A stretch of 64,000 nt of DNA from Pagrus major (taxonomy: Eukaryota > Chordata > Actinopteri > Spariformes > Sparidae). The translations under genes and the position numbers were made by a program. Positions 11,212 through 38,272 of this stretch are shown piece after piece; position 1 is the stretch's first letter; the number at the start of each line of letters is the position of its first letter. The stretch lies in the NCBI RefSeq assembly GCF_040436345.1, contig NC_133223.1:31401493-31465492 (forward strand), given 5' to 3'. The notes below the pieces were generated by a model. The model searched no databases, was not told the origin of the DNA, and saw only the letters and a program-made list of their open reading frames with translations.

Positions 11212-13474
11212 ATGACACACTTCAGAGGTCAGATCCGGGGGCCACACTGGGGTCCGACCATGGACAACCTGCTCATCGACTTCTGGAGGAAACACGAGTG
11301 TCTTTATAATTCCTCGGCTTCTTCTTACTACGACCGGGACCTGAAGAACCGACTGTGGAGCGAGTTCGCCTCGTCCATCGGAAAGTCCGGTACTGTTGTT
11401 ATTTATTTAACATGTGCAAAAAAACAACAACATGCAAGAAAGAAGTAGCTGGGAGGTACAAACCTGTTTAACTTTGTATTTGTAGAATATTATTTGTTAA
11501 TTTGCACTGTAACTTTCAACAGAAGTAGACCGATTATACCGAATATCGGCCCGATAATCGTCCGGGCCGATATTCGGTATCTTTTTGATTAGTTGTATCA
11601 ATTTTTTTAATTATTCATTTTTGGGGTCCAATGTCAATAACAGTAATAGGGAGTTAAAAATATTCCATTAGGTATATCTGTCGGCCGATATACGCACATT
11701 TTTTATAATGATGACTCACGTGTGGTTATAAGATGCGTTATAGAGGTTTTTACAGTTCAGCAATAAACTTTATCGCTCAAAATTCAAAATGACACCAGTG
11801 CTGAAACAGGAAACTTCACAGGGAAGTTAATAATTATAAATTACCCCGAGCATCTTTTTCTGACTTCTGCAAAAGGAGAATACAGACATAAATACAGAAA
11901 TTAATAAGTAAATAACTATATAATTTAAAAATTGGTAAATAAATAAATAATTAATAAATGAGAAAGGGTTAGGGTTGTAAATAGTTGTAATTAGTAATCA
12001 CTAATACATGTAATAATAGTTAGTAATACAAAGTTTAATAATTACAGAGGTAAATTAAAGCAAAATATCAATTTATGTCACATTTTATAAATTTAAATAA
12101 TGACTACATTTATTCTCATTTTTATTTTTAGTGCATTTAATGGCATATTAATTTATTGATTGAGACATTTTTGTATTTAGTTATTTAGTTATATAGTGCA
12201 GAAGAAGTATAAAGTTGCAAAAAATGAAAATACTTAATTGAATTGTACCTCAAAATTGTACTTGTGTCAATTATAGTTAGTTACATTTCATCACTTGTTA
12301 TTCTAGATTTTGACACTGAGATTTTTATTTTTACTGCAAATGAATATCGGTTCCAAATATTGGTTATTGATTACTAATAACCGGTAACTATAAAAACTAT
12401 ATCTGTCGATCATTACGTCTTCTTTACTATTAAGTTGCTGTTCTTCAGTCATAATTATGCATATCTTACTGAAGCTGTTTTTCTTGCAGTATCTGATGTT
12501 GAGAGAAGATCGAGATCCCTCCGGACTCAGTATGGGCGGGTCTTATATCACCCGGAGAGGGTCCACACGGCCCAGCAAGAGATGCTGAGGGAGAAACTGG
12601 ATTTCCTGAGGCCGTACATAGTTCGCAGGCGCGGTGATCCACGTCTGGTATGTTTGAAACCGATGCATGAAAAGCCTTGAAGGCAGCTTTGCAGATCTTG
12701 ATTGCAGATTTTTTTTCCTGCTTGTACTTTTTGCAGGGGGAAAAGTTTGATGATCGGGAGGAGGACAACGAGGAGCCAGAGACCGAAGGAAGTATTGATC
12801 AGGAGATGGGAAGCTCATTTGGCAGCCCGCTGGATGCTGATGTGACCGGACGAGATCTGGATGATGAGCCCCAGTCCGGCTCCTCCACCCTCCGCCGTCC
12901 AAACCCACAGCCTCAGGTTACAGACGTCATGTCTTTGAGCTGTCCGCACCATCACAACGACGAGGGCTCCCCCGACCAAACAGCGAACGCATCCAAACAC
13001 GACCTGCTAAACCAGTTCGCAGAGGTGATGCTGGCAGATATGCGTCACATCAAAGACCCCATGGTGCTCATGAGACTCCGCCGAGACATCACCGACCTGG
13101 TGTTCAAAGCGGTGGAGGAGGACGCGCAGAGACGATGCGTTCGAGCACCGTCTGTGCCCGGGCCGCGGGAGAGCGCGCAGTCACGGAGCTGCTCCAGGCC
13201 CCAACAGGCGTGTTCACAGACAAACTACTCCTGGAGGCAGAGGTTTCTGAAGAGGAAGAGTAAAGGGTGTGAGGTTGGGAGGAGGAGGTGGGAGGAGATG
13301 GAGCACACGAGGAGGACGTCCAGGAGTCAGTCGTCGCAGCCCGTCCAGCAAAGCCAAGCGCTGGAGGGGATGAGCGAGAGCAGCTCTCAGGTCGTTATTC
13401 AGGCCTCTGAGATCAAACGAGAGATGGACGCTCACACAGTGAAGATTGAGGAGGAGATACTTCCACTGGCTTGA
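11212..13474 (+). CDS. MADF/BESS-domain DNA-binding protein (uncharacterised)
   Basis: Three exons, 11212-11389, 12490-12647 and 12737-13474, join in phase with GT..AG borders to give 357 residues. Residues 20-105 (LIDFWRKHECLY, RDLKNRLWSEFA, RRSRSLRTQYGR) show the spaced aromatic and basic pattern of a MADF (Myb/SANT-like) DNA-binding domain. An acidic, Pro/Ser-rich linker follows. Residues 201-240 (LLNQFAEVMLADM...LMRLRRDITDLVFKA) look like a BESS-type interaction helix. A basic Arg-rich stretch comes next, and the C-terminus has IKRE and VKIE. Such proteins are usually sequence-specific regulators, some domesticated from Harbinger-type transposon accessory proteins; the target is unknown. 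The ATG at 11212 has poor context; an in-frame ATG at 11260 sits in ACCATGG and may be the main start (341 residues). A MITE begins about 50 bp after the stop. Confidence 0.82.
11536..11580. repeat. Perfect 18-bp inverted repeat in MADF-gene intron 1
   Basis: Left arm 11536-11553 and right arm 11563-11580 are exact reverse complements around a 9-nt loop. The core 'ccgatattcgg' recurs in weaker form at 5255-5320, 12340-12420 and 34314-34400, so this is probably the tip of a dispersed fish repeat family. The rest of the 1.1 kb intron is AT-rich with no exon. Confidence 0.75.
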
Positions 13475-13525
13475 AAGTGTTGGAGACAAAGTCGACACTG
13501 TTACTTGTGTAGGTTAGGAGGCCTC

Positions 13526-13913
13526 TTAAAGGGCAACTCCACCCTTTTTACATATTAAAGTGTGTTTACAACTGCATATGTGAAAAGAGTAGTATAAAGC
13601 CTTTTGTGTCTCCAGAGGAAGCTGCATGTAATCTGATAAAGCGCCTCCAGCGATGTCACTCAGCGGGTCAGTTGCATTGTGGGTAATGTAGGAAAGAATG
13701 CATGTTCTGCTGTATCAGTTTGATCGTTTGTCTTCACACTGGAGTGAAAACAGGTTATAGGAGTGCATTTCTGCTTTTGAAAACCTGAAGCCTACATTAC
13801 CCACGATGCAACTGCCTCTGGAGCCACAAAAGGCTTTAAACTACTTTTTTCACATGTGCAGTAGTACTAACACAACACTGTAAACACACGTTAATGTGCG
13901 AAACTGCCCTTAA
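13526..13913. mobile_element. MITE-like element with TTAA at both borders
   Basis: The outer ends read TTAA-AGGGCA on the left and TGCCC-TTAA on the right. Long imperfect inverted arms pair inward: 'gtgtttac', 'aaagccttttgtg...ctccagagg', and 'gttgcattgtgggtaatgta' with its complement near 13794-13813. There is no coding capacity. TTAA target duplication and GGGC-type ends are typical of piggyBac-like nonautonomous elements; the superfamily call is inference. It starts 52 bp after the MADF-gene stop, so it probably lies in that 3' UTR. Confidence 0.7.
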
Positions 13914-15231
13914 ACAGTAAGTGATAACAGTAGAAAGTAGATGAGACAATTCTTTGGTTAGATTGAGGCACAAAAACACTTCAGGTGTAGGAAAACCTGT
14001 TGCTTTGGCTCACCTGGTTCATCTATCCAAAAAGATATCATAGTTTCATGATATCACATTATATGGTACTATGCAAGTATTATCAGTTACAATGACCCTA
14101 ACAATCTCCTGACAGACATGAAACTTGATATGAACTGGAAATATTGTTTTTTTTTAATAGCATTAATACGGGAGGATTCGATACTGTAGAAAAGCAAATG
14201 TACACAGTAAGATAATCGGCAGTTCAAACTATGGTCGACCTTGAAAGCGGTATCTTTGCTGCAACCCTACCTGGTTCTGTCGCGGCTGAAAAATGGCTTC
14301 CCGTCTCCTTAAAGCACGACACCATCATCCAACCCTTCTCCTGGCACTGTAGTCAGCTCATGTACAAGCAATGTGAAGGTGATATGACGCACATTGCGGG
14401 AATGTTTATATATAAAAACACACAGATTTAACGTTTCTGTGGTTTGCAAAAAACACAAATGCAAAAATATTTTATACTGGCAACTTTGCTGAGTAAATAT
14501 AAGGGACTGTTCCCAGGATAAAGAGGGAGCCGACCGAAGGACACTGATGTAAAGTACCGAGGAGCAACTGTAATATCAGGAACCAAATCACTTCTCTGCC
14601 TTTTCAAACACAAACTGTTGAGTTTCTAATGAATCTGTGAGCTTCAGAAACTATTCAGACTAACTGCTGGTTCGTATGTAAGCGTGGTATTAAACATGGA
14701 AGTAACATATGGATGACCTGCTTCTATTAAAGAGAAAACACCTGATTTCCCTCTTGTTGTTGTTTTGTGTGTGTGAGTACTTGCTCTGTAGACGGTGTGT
14801 TTTTGTCTTTGAATGGTGTTTGGACACTGAGCTGAACTTTGCTTTAAATTTGAGCAGTAAAATGAAAAATATTGATAGTTGCAACCACTGACCAGCAGAT
14901 GGTGGTGTCAATAAACATATGGATTACTGCTGATATGACATTTTTTAATAATTAAAAACCAAAATCAGAGACTGATATGCAATCGAACAAAATTAAAATA
15001 TAAATGATAGCATCTTTTGCTAATGCGTAATGAGAAAACAAAGGTAAATAAATACAAATTAGTTTACCATAATTTAAAAAAATAAATAAATACGTCTTTT
15101 AGGTGTTTTTTTTGAGTGCCTGTCTGTGCGACGTTCGAGGTCCTTCGCATTTTCACTCAGGCAGGGCAGACGGTTACCCCGGAGGGTCCTGAACACCACA
15201 CACACACACACGTGTGCTGCGCTCTGTAATC
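13914..15231. other. Intergenic region before ddx18
   Basis: Mostly AT-rich with no supported exon. AATAAA occurs at about 14911 on the plus strand and could end the MADF transcript. The last 110 bp, which include a short CA repeat at about 15198-15211, form the ddx18 5' UTR and promoter area. Confidence 0.55.
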
Positions 15232-18200
15232 ATGGCGGACCTGCAGATGAAGCTTCTCCGGAAGAAAATCCAGAAAAGAAGCGAAAAGAACAAAGAGCGA
15301 AAACTACTTAAACAGACAGACGAGCAGGAGACAGGTGAGGCCGGTGGAGCGAAATTATTCGGTTGTTGTTGTTGTTTGTTTATCGTGTTTCTGTGGCGGT
15401 GACGAACTTCACATGCTAAGCTAGCTGCGTTAGCTCCTCACGGCATGTTTCTGATCGGGAGGTCCTTAAATGTAGAAAATGTTGAATTTCACTGACACAC
15501 ATAATGTTAGATTAGATTAACGTATCACATTGGGATATTATTTTGCGTATGTCACAGTAATTTGTCACAGATGAGTGGGGTTTTCATGGTTTCCTCGCTT
15601 ACGTTAAGCTAGCTAGCATTCAGGTTTCCAGTTTTCCTTCAAGATGAGACTCAGCAGAGCAAAATCTGAAGTATTAACTTGTGCTGATGTTTTTGTACAG
15701 TGATAATATGTTGTCATGTAACTGTTTTTACATTGTAATGTTTTATTTTCTAAAGAGATGTTGTCTCTGTCTCCTGCCGAGGGACTGCAGATGCAAATTA
15801 GCTTTAAGCTAACTGTGCTGCAGCTAAGGAGCTGTGCACTGTCAAATAATAAATACACTTAAGACTGACTGACAGAAGCGTAATGAAACATTTTAAATCT
15901 TTATTAAGTATAATCATGAAGCACGTCATGACTACTAACATTTCTTTCCACATTATTTGACTAATCTTCTCTTGAAATGTGTTTTTGACAGTAAACTCAA
16001 ATGGAGTGGAGGAGGAGTGTGAGGAGACAGTATCTGCATGCAAGACAGACAAGAAGCCCAAGAAAATCCAGAAGAAGCCGACTGAAGCACCATCCGAGGG
16101 GACCACGACAGAGGAAACGTCTCTGAAGAAGAAGAAAAAGAAGAAGAGAAAACTTGCAGACACCTCTGAGTCACCAGGTAACAGAAAGAGGAGTTCGACA
16201 ACATGAAACTGACGTGTTGGTGTTTTTGTGGTGACAAACTAACATGTTTTAATCTTTATACCAGCTGAGAAGAAGACCAAAACAGTGAAGGAAGATGACG
16301 AGGAGGAGGACGAGGAGGAGGAGGGAGCGGCATTAGCAGATGAGGATGGAGATCAGGCTGCTGCCAAACCAGAGGGAGCTTCAGATGAAGATGATGATGA
16401 GGAGGAAGATGATGATGATGATGAGGAGGAGGAAGATGATGAAGATGAGGAGGAAGAGGAGGACAAACCCAAAGAGGGAGATGATGAAGAGGAAGATCAG
16501 CCTGAATTACCCTCTGGCTTAACAGGTATTTAAGTTCAGCCGTACAACAAAGACTTTGTCATACTTAAAACTGCGGCTTCTCCATTATGGCAGAAATCAT
16601 TATCGTGATTATGTTGATCATTATTTAGATCACGATTAGTTCTTGATGTCCTTTATCTTTTAATGTAATTCAACTGAAAAACAAATGAAAAAATATCTTA
16701 GTGTTTAAGATATAATAATAATATGTAATTTGAAAATATTGAGAGTGGAGCGATCGAGAGGGAGGTCAGACATCAGAAAAGGAGCAGCAGGAAAATGGTG
16801 TTTCACATCTCGGAGTTTATTTTGATCAAACCAGAGCTGATGATTGTTGAAACGGTGGAAAGACGAGCCAAGATGTTTTTTTTCTGTGTTTCTGAGTTTT
16901 TAGTTTGTTTGCGTTGATTTTTAATGAAGTGTGTTTTACGTGATATAATTTGTGGTTTTGTAAATGGAGTCTGGTGGCTTTAAGGAGATATAAGGGCTGT
17001 TTCTGGTTAAACATAAAGGATCTCACAAAACAGAAGGTTCATCTCTGTAGGACTCATTTCTGTAACGTTGTCAGACTCTCAGAATAACATGTTCAGCCTG
17101 TCAAAGGAAAATCGAGCTTTCCAAACTTTTCAAACTTTTTGGACCTAATAGTCATTTACACACCAAAATATGTAAACTTAGGGCCCAGATTTGAAAACGC
17201 CACAATTCCCCTTTTAATTATAATCTTATTCACCAGAAACCAGGTCTCTTTTTTTTTTAAGTGTTGTCAATGAGAGAAAGTATAAAGAGTATTCATTTAC
17301 CGAAGTTCAGGACAAATGTTGCCTTCATGTGTTGCCCGTTCAGTGTTTCCATCATGAAACGGGTGTCAACTGAGGCATACAGAGACTCTTGTGGTTGTCT
17401 TTGGGAGGAGTCACCAGTGATTCTCCTGACAGGATTTAACTGCAAGGACACGACGGATTAGTCTGAATATCTCCAGGAAAATGACCTTTCTGTGTTTGCT
17501 TTCTGTTCTCACACTTTTTCTCAGCTTTTCTCTAAAACAAACCTGCCTTTGCGAAATCATTGCACTCACTAACTGACCTGATGTTTCAGGAGCATTTGAG
17601 GACACGTCCTTCACTTCTCTTTCTGAGCTGGTGAGTGAGCACACGCTGAAAGCGGTGAAGGAGATGGGCTTCGAGCACATGACTGAGATCCAGCACAAAA
17701 GTATTCGCCCCCTGCTGGAGGGGAGGTAAGTCGGTTTATCTCTGTAACTCATGTACCAGAATGTCAAACTGCAATACTTCAACACCATCACAGATCATCA
17801 GCTGGTCGGAAAAAGTAATATCACTGTGACTACGTTGATACTAACAGTGTTCTGTCTGCTTCTCTGCAGGGACGTTCTGGCTGCTGCAAAGACAGGAAGT
17901 GGTAAAACGTTGGCCTTCCTCATCCCGTCTATAGAGCTCATCTACAAACTCAGGTTCATGCCCAGAAATGGTAAGATGATTATCTATCCCTTGTTCTTCT
18001 GGGCTGCTGAGGGGATTATATAGCTTTCACCCAACGCATCAAACTGTATTATGTAAGTTGAGTTGAAGTCTGTAACTAACACCTTCTCCTCTTCCTCCTC
18101 GTCCTCCCAGGTACCGGTGTCGTGATCCTTTCACCCACGCGTGAGTTGGCGATGCAGACGTACGGTGTGATGAAGGAGCTGATGGTGCATCACGTGCACA

Positions 18201-20664
18201 CCTATGGTCTGATCATGGGCGGCAGCAACCGCTCAGCTGAGGCCCAAAAACTGGCCAATGGTGTCAACATCCTCGTGGCCACACCTGGCCGTCTGCTGGA
18301 CCACCTCCAGGTGAGCGTTACATTATTTCTTTAGAGGTCACTGTGATTTGTAGAGTTGGTGGTTTTGGCACATTAATCAAACATGTTACAAGCTGTTTTA
18401 TCACTGCTTTGTGTTGTTTCAGCTCCTGATTGTCTTTAATACTTGAATACAAATATTTAAAAAGACATTTGTGCCTTCAGAATACGACTGGATTCATGTA
18501 CAAGAACCTGCAGTGTCTGATTATCGACGAGGCCGACAGAATCTTAGAGGTTGGCTTCGAGGAGGAACTGAAGCAGATCATCAAGCTGCTGCCGAGTACG
18601 TATCTACTGCCGCCAACTCTCTGTCCTCTGTGGTCGGATAGTCTTTCTTTTTCAAACCCTCTGAGCCATCCTGCTCTCTACACCACTGATTAATGTTTGT
18701 TCCTGTGTTTTCTCCAGAGAAGAGACAGACCATGCTGTTTTCAGCCACTCAGACCCGTAAGGTGGAGGACTTGGCTCGTATCTCCCTGAAGAAAGAGCCG
18801 CTGTACGTCGGCGTGGACGACAACAAAGACAACGCCACCGTTGACGGCCTGGAGCAGGTACTGTCGCTGCATTTCTGTGGGATCTGTTAGGACGTATACG
18901 ACATATAATCTGATGTGAAGTGACGTGTGTTGTGTTTCAGGGCTACGTGGTGTGTCCGTCAGAGAAGCGCTTCCTGCTGCTCTTCACCTTCCTGAAGAAG
19001 AACAGGAAGAAGAAGCTGATGGTCTTCTTCTCTTCCTGTATGTCTGTGAAGTTCCACTACGAGCTGCTCAACTACATCGACCTGCCCGTCATGGCCATCC
19101 ACGTAAGACGAGTGACTGTGTGATCCAGAAGCTTCATCCACAAGCCAGCTGCTGTGACAACAAACAAAAACACAACCGTTTCTTCTTCTTCTGTTTCTCA
19201 GGGCAAGCAGAAGCAGACCAAACGTACCACCACCTTCTTCCAGTTCTGTAACGCCGACTCAGGCATCCTGCTGTGTACTGACGTGGCGGCTCGAGGGCTG
19301 GACATCCCCGAGGTGGACTGGATCGTCCAGTACGACCCCCCAGATGACCCCAAGGTATCAAAACTACTCCGACATAATGCCACAGAGTATTAATTCTCTT
19401 TTAGAGTCGCAGTGGAGTGACGGTTAAAGATGTGCGTCAAGCTTGTCTTCATGTTCACAGGAGTACATCCACAGGGTGGGCAGGACAGCCAGAGGCATCA
19501 ACGGCAGAGGCCACGCGCTGCTGATCCTCCGACCAGAGGAGCTGGGCTTCCTCCGCTACCTGAAGGTGGCCAAGGTAACCATCTCCAACTCAAACCTGTC
19601 GTGCAGAATAACAATGTTTTAAAATATACATTTTCAAAGTGCCCACAAGTGTTAATAAAATAAATAAAACAAGGGCCTGCAGGTTTTTGGGCTCTGAAGG
19701 CAGCCTTTACTAACATTAATGTGCCGTGTCTTTAAGGGGGATTTGTCTTTATTAACACGTGTCTTCTGTTGTCCAGGTCCCTCTGAGCGAGTTTGATTTT
19801 TCTTGGAGTAAAATCTCTGATATCCAGTCCCAGGTAAGAATTCTACTTCTTCAGCTTCAACAAGCTTGTTGAATCTTAAAAAGTCTTCAAATATCTTGTA
19901 TAAAATGTTTTCTGCAATTAAAACCTCAGAAATTCAAATTGAAGACTATTCCAAGACTTTTAAGGCCTTTTTAAAAAATGTTCTTCTAGATTAAAGTCCA
20001 CATTTCTGACATTTATCTGCAAAGTTTTAATAAGAAAAAGATGATTTGTCAAATAGTCTGTTTAAATTTGGTTAGAAATGATTTTTGGAAAAGGATCTTA
20101 AAAAACATAATACCTGCATTCATCCTGTAAATGCTAGCTGTTCAGCTCTGTGAATGAAATTCAAAGACCACCTGACGGCTCCAGTCTCATTTCAAACTGC
20201 TTCCTGTCCTCCAGCTGGAGAAGCTGATCGAGAAGAACTACTATCTCCACAAGTCGGCTCAGGAGGCCTACAAGTCCTACGTGAGGGCTTACGACTCCCA
20301 CTCGCTCAAACAGATCTACAGCGTCAACACCCTCAACCTCCCCATGGTGGCGCAGTCGTTCGGCTTCAAAGTGCCTCCATACGTCGACCTGAGTATCCTT
20401 TGCTGCGATTTGACACCAAACTGTTCTTGTTTTTTGACACGGACGTCGTTTTTTATTTTAGAAGTCATTATGTTTCGTTCCAGTGTTGCTTTTCTTTAAC
20501 TCGCCTTCTCTCCAGACGTCAACAGCAGCAGAGGTGTGAAGATACAGAAGCGCGGCGGCGGAGGAGGGTTCGGATACCAGAAGTCCAAACAAGGGCACAA
20601 GTCCAAATTCTTTAAACACGTCAACAAAGGGGGGAAGGGAGACAGGCGGCAGTTCTCCCGCTGA
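15232..20664 (+). CDS. ddx18: ATP-dependent RNA helicase DDX18 (Has1 orthologue)
   Basis: Fourteen exons join in phase into 684 residues: 15232-15334, 15992-16177, 16265-16525, 17590-17725, 17870-17970, 18111-18310, 18481-18595, 18718-18857, 18941-19102, 19202-19354, 19461-19574, 19777-19833, 20215-20392 and 20516-20664. The N-terminus ([16 protein letters not shown]) is basic; exon 3 encodes a long Asp/Glu tract. The helicase core then shows the Q motif (about 184-215), AKTGSGKT (about 235-243), PTRELA (271-276), [12 protein letters not shown] (345-348), SAT (376-378), ARGLDIP and HRVGRTARG (523 on). The C-terminus ends in a Gly/Lys/Arg-rich tail ([10 protein letters not shown]). Has1/DDX18 is a nucleolar helicase for large-subunit ribosome assembly. 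The first ATG sits in CATGGCGGAC, a common housekeeping start context. All motifs are intact, and the length is close to human DDX18 (about 670). Confidence 0.97.
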
Positions 20665-20892
20665 ACCCTTCCAGCAGACTAAATCCTGGACTGATTCCTC
20701 TTCTGTGTATCTGAAGAACTTTTTATTACATGAACTTCCTGTCTGGAACCAGGTGTTATGACACCTGTTTCTCTGACATCATAAGACCCCCGTTTCCTTC
20801 CTACGAGTTGTGTAAAAGTATTTTGTAAATGTTGAAGAATTCCTCGTGTTGACCAGAAATGCTCGACTTTCTTCATTTCACCTGCCCGGATT

Positions 20893-20898
20893 ATTAAA
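20893..20898 (+). terminator. Candidate ddx18 poly(A) signal (ATTAAA)
   Basis: First hexamer-type signal after the ddx18 stop, about 230 bp downstream; placement only. Confidence 0.4.
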
Positions 20899-21001
20899 TC
20901 TATTGACTTTATATACATTCAGTTTGCTTTATTCATGTTCTGTAGACTTTTCTAATTACAATCACTTGATTCAAACCATGTGAGGTGCTGACGTCCTCAT
21001 T

Positions 21002-21007
21002 TTTATT
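21002..21007 (-). terminator. Candidate gk poly(A) signal (AATAAA)
   Basis: Minus-strand AATAAA about 110 bp from the ddx18 signal on the other strand, consistent with tail-to-tail ends. It depends on the tentative gk terminal exon. Confidence 0.3.
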
Positions 21008-21192
21008 ATATAACTTTCCATCATCATCACATTCATTGCAGCGTCGATACAGTCCTGCAGAGCGAAAGGACTCTTGCTTTACATCTCATCAAACAAAATA
21101 GACAAAAAACAGCTGGCAGGCATGCAGCAATTAATACAGTCACTAAATGTTCCCTTTAAATGATGGAAAATCTGAATAGAAATTTAACTTAA

Positions 21193-22047
21193 AGGTCCCA
21201 TACTGTAGGAAGTGAGATTTCCATGTCTGTTTTCATTGTAAAGCAGGTCCAGGTGCTGTTAAATTACTGTGAAAGTTTCAAGGAGAGACGCACACAGCTC
21301 ATACTCAGAAATGTTCCTTTAAACGAGCCTTAAAGTTTGTAGTTTCGGGGTTTTATTTCCTGGTTATACGCAAGGAATTTTAAAAAAGAAGAAAATGTCA
21401 TTACGTCACTGAATCTCACTGTGGTGTCAGCTGTATTGTTGGTTCCTCCAGTTCGCTGTGTGATCAGTCTCATCAGTGATATTTGCTCAAAATCGTTAAC
21501 CCTGGGTCTGAGCTGTGTTCATTTAATGTTCATCAGAAGTCATACGACGTAGATCCCATAGACTTCAATACAGCTGTCACCGCACCAAGAGTCCAAGATT
21601 CACTGACGTCATGACCCCTCGTTTTTATTTTCTATGAGCTGGCCCAGAAGTTAGCATCACCCTGGTTCCAACGGCAAAAAGTCTGAAGAAATTCTGTTGT
21701 GTTTTTAGGATTATTGAGGAAAATAATCACTGTGGCAAACAAGTTTTTGATTCTTACACATTTTGTTCAGCAGTATTATCTTCAGATGAACACCCCTTAG
21801 ATCTTAAATGAAATCTCCGGAAGTAAAAGCCGCGACTTAGACGTCACCATCACTTAACTTCCTACTACGCTCTTCTACTCACACTGAAATATAAACTGAT
21901 CAATGTACAAGTGGTAGAGATCGCTGTGATGATGTTTAATGTCCCCGACAACCTCTGTAGTCTCAGTTAGACACTTGTTAGCAACCCTTGTTTTTAACAA
22001 ACGTAAATGCTCATAAAAAATTAAAAACGAACACAATATGGGACCTT
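21193..22047. mobile_element. MITE-like element, ends AGGTCCCATA, TTAA target sites
   Basis: The left end reads TTAA-AGGTCCCATA (TTAA at 21189-21192) and the right end TATGGGACCTT-TTAA (TTAA at 22048-22051), so the termini are inverted and flanked by TTAA. It is about 855 bp long with no open frame. It resembles widespread teleost elements beginning with this motif. A piggyBac-type origin is inferred from the TTAA sites. Confidence 0.75.
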
Positions 22048-22946
22048 TTAAGTTCGAAGTATCTTCATTCTGAATTTAAGTGAGCTCCTAGATTTTCATC
22101 AGTGAAGGTGTAAAACGGCTCGGATTTAAAAAATCTAATCTGAAAAATACAAATCTGTGTTCACAGGATCAACATGTTGCTTTGACTTGATGGATTAAAT
22201 CTGACCAGTAATTATGAGCTTGAAAAAAAAAAAAGTCATAAAAATCACTTTCTAAAAACACTTTTCTTTCCCTTAAAACACTGCAACACTCCAACGATCA
22301 TCCCTCCAGACACGACAAATAAAGTGCTGTTGAGAGCCTGCAGTGTCACTCCTCGATAATACAAAACCTTAAAAACATTTGTGTTTTTCCTGTCGATCCC
22401 AAAAAGTTTAAGCTCATGTAAAAATCCAGTACATTATTTCTTTTTGACTCAATATCTCATAAAACCTTTAAACTCGAAGGACAAAACACGTCTCCCTCCT
22501 CTAGTTCCTCAAAGAACAACCCAGAACAGACGCTGAGTTAGTCCCCGTCAACAACGCTATGTACAGAACAGACGGTTAAAAACAACAGTACAGTATCCGT
22601 TTTGTTACAGTGACGAGGTACGATAGTGCAACTCTTTACTTCAGACGAGGAACACCTGAACATCCCGTTGCACAAGTTGAAGCAGGCAAAATTCACAGTT
22701 TTTCAAGGATGGTTTCCCTTTTATGCGAAAAGGAAGACGACAGAAGTTCAATCAGAATTGGTTCCACTCCACAGGTCTTCTCTCTTCAGACCAGCTGGCA
22801 CTTGAGGTTGATGATGAACTGTGTCACTACTGCTAACAAGGCTGCGCGTCTCACGTCACGCAGCCGCCAAGTCCCTCAGTCACCGTGAGCATGTTTCCTC
22901 TTCCAGTTTCGCTCCATAGTAGGCTTCCAATGTTCCCGTACCGAGA

Positions 22947-37959
<15,013 letters not shown>

Positions 37960-38272
37960 CTTTGTACTTTTCAGAACGACACTCAGAACCAGACGCTGAA
38001 CCGGACCGGCTGTCGGCTCTGGACCGAGCTGTGATCCTCAAATCGACTCGGTTTCTTTTTCTTTCTTTTTTTTTAAATGCCAGCAACTGCTCCGCGCGAG
38101 GGGTCGGTCGGCTGGGCGGGCTGACCGTCGCGAGCGCGTCGGGGGATGTACCGGAACCGGCCGGCGCTGACGACGACGCGATTGGCTGAGCGTCAGAGGG
38201 CGTGGGTCACACGCTGACCAATCAGAGCTGGGGGCACGTTGTGCGGAGGTCCAATGGAATGAGAAAGAATGC
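37960..38272 (-). promoter_or_regulatory. gk 5' UTR and CpG-rich promoter
   Basis: CpG-dense sequence just upstream of the gk ATG. Several CCAAT boxes occur in either orientation: ATTGG near 38180, ACCAATCAG near 38217 and CCAATGG near 38251. No TATA box is evident, so an NF-Y-type CpG-island promoter is the likely class (inference). Confidence 0.6.

Larger units (their letters stand above)
20665..22946. other. Convergent 3' region of ddx18 and gk
   Basis: The two genes point at each other here. A plus-strand ATTAAA at 20893-20898 is a candidate ddx18 poly(A) signal, and a minus-strand AATAAA (21002-21007) is a candidate for gk, giving gk a 3' UTR of about 1.9 kb if the terminal exon proposed at 22960 is right. 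A MITE occupies 21193-22047. No other gene was seen. Confidence 0.5.

Noticed and set aside
16340-16522. Met/Arg/Lys-rich plus-strand frame
   Set aside because: Out-of-frame shadow of the acidic tract in ddx18 exon 3.
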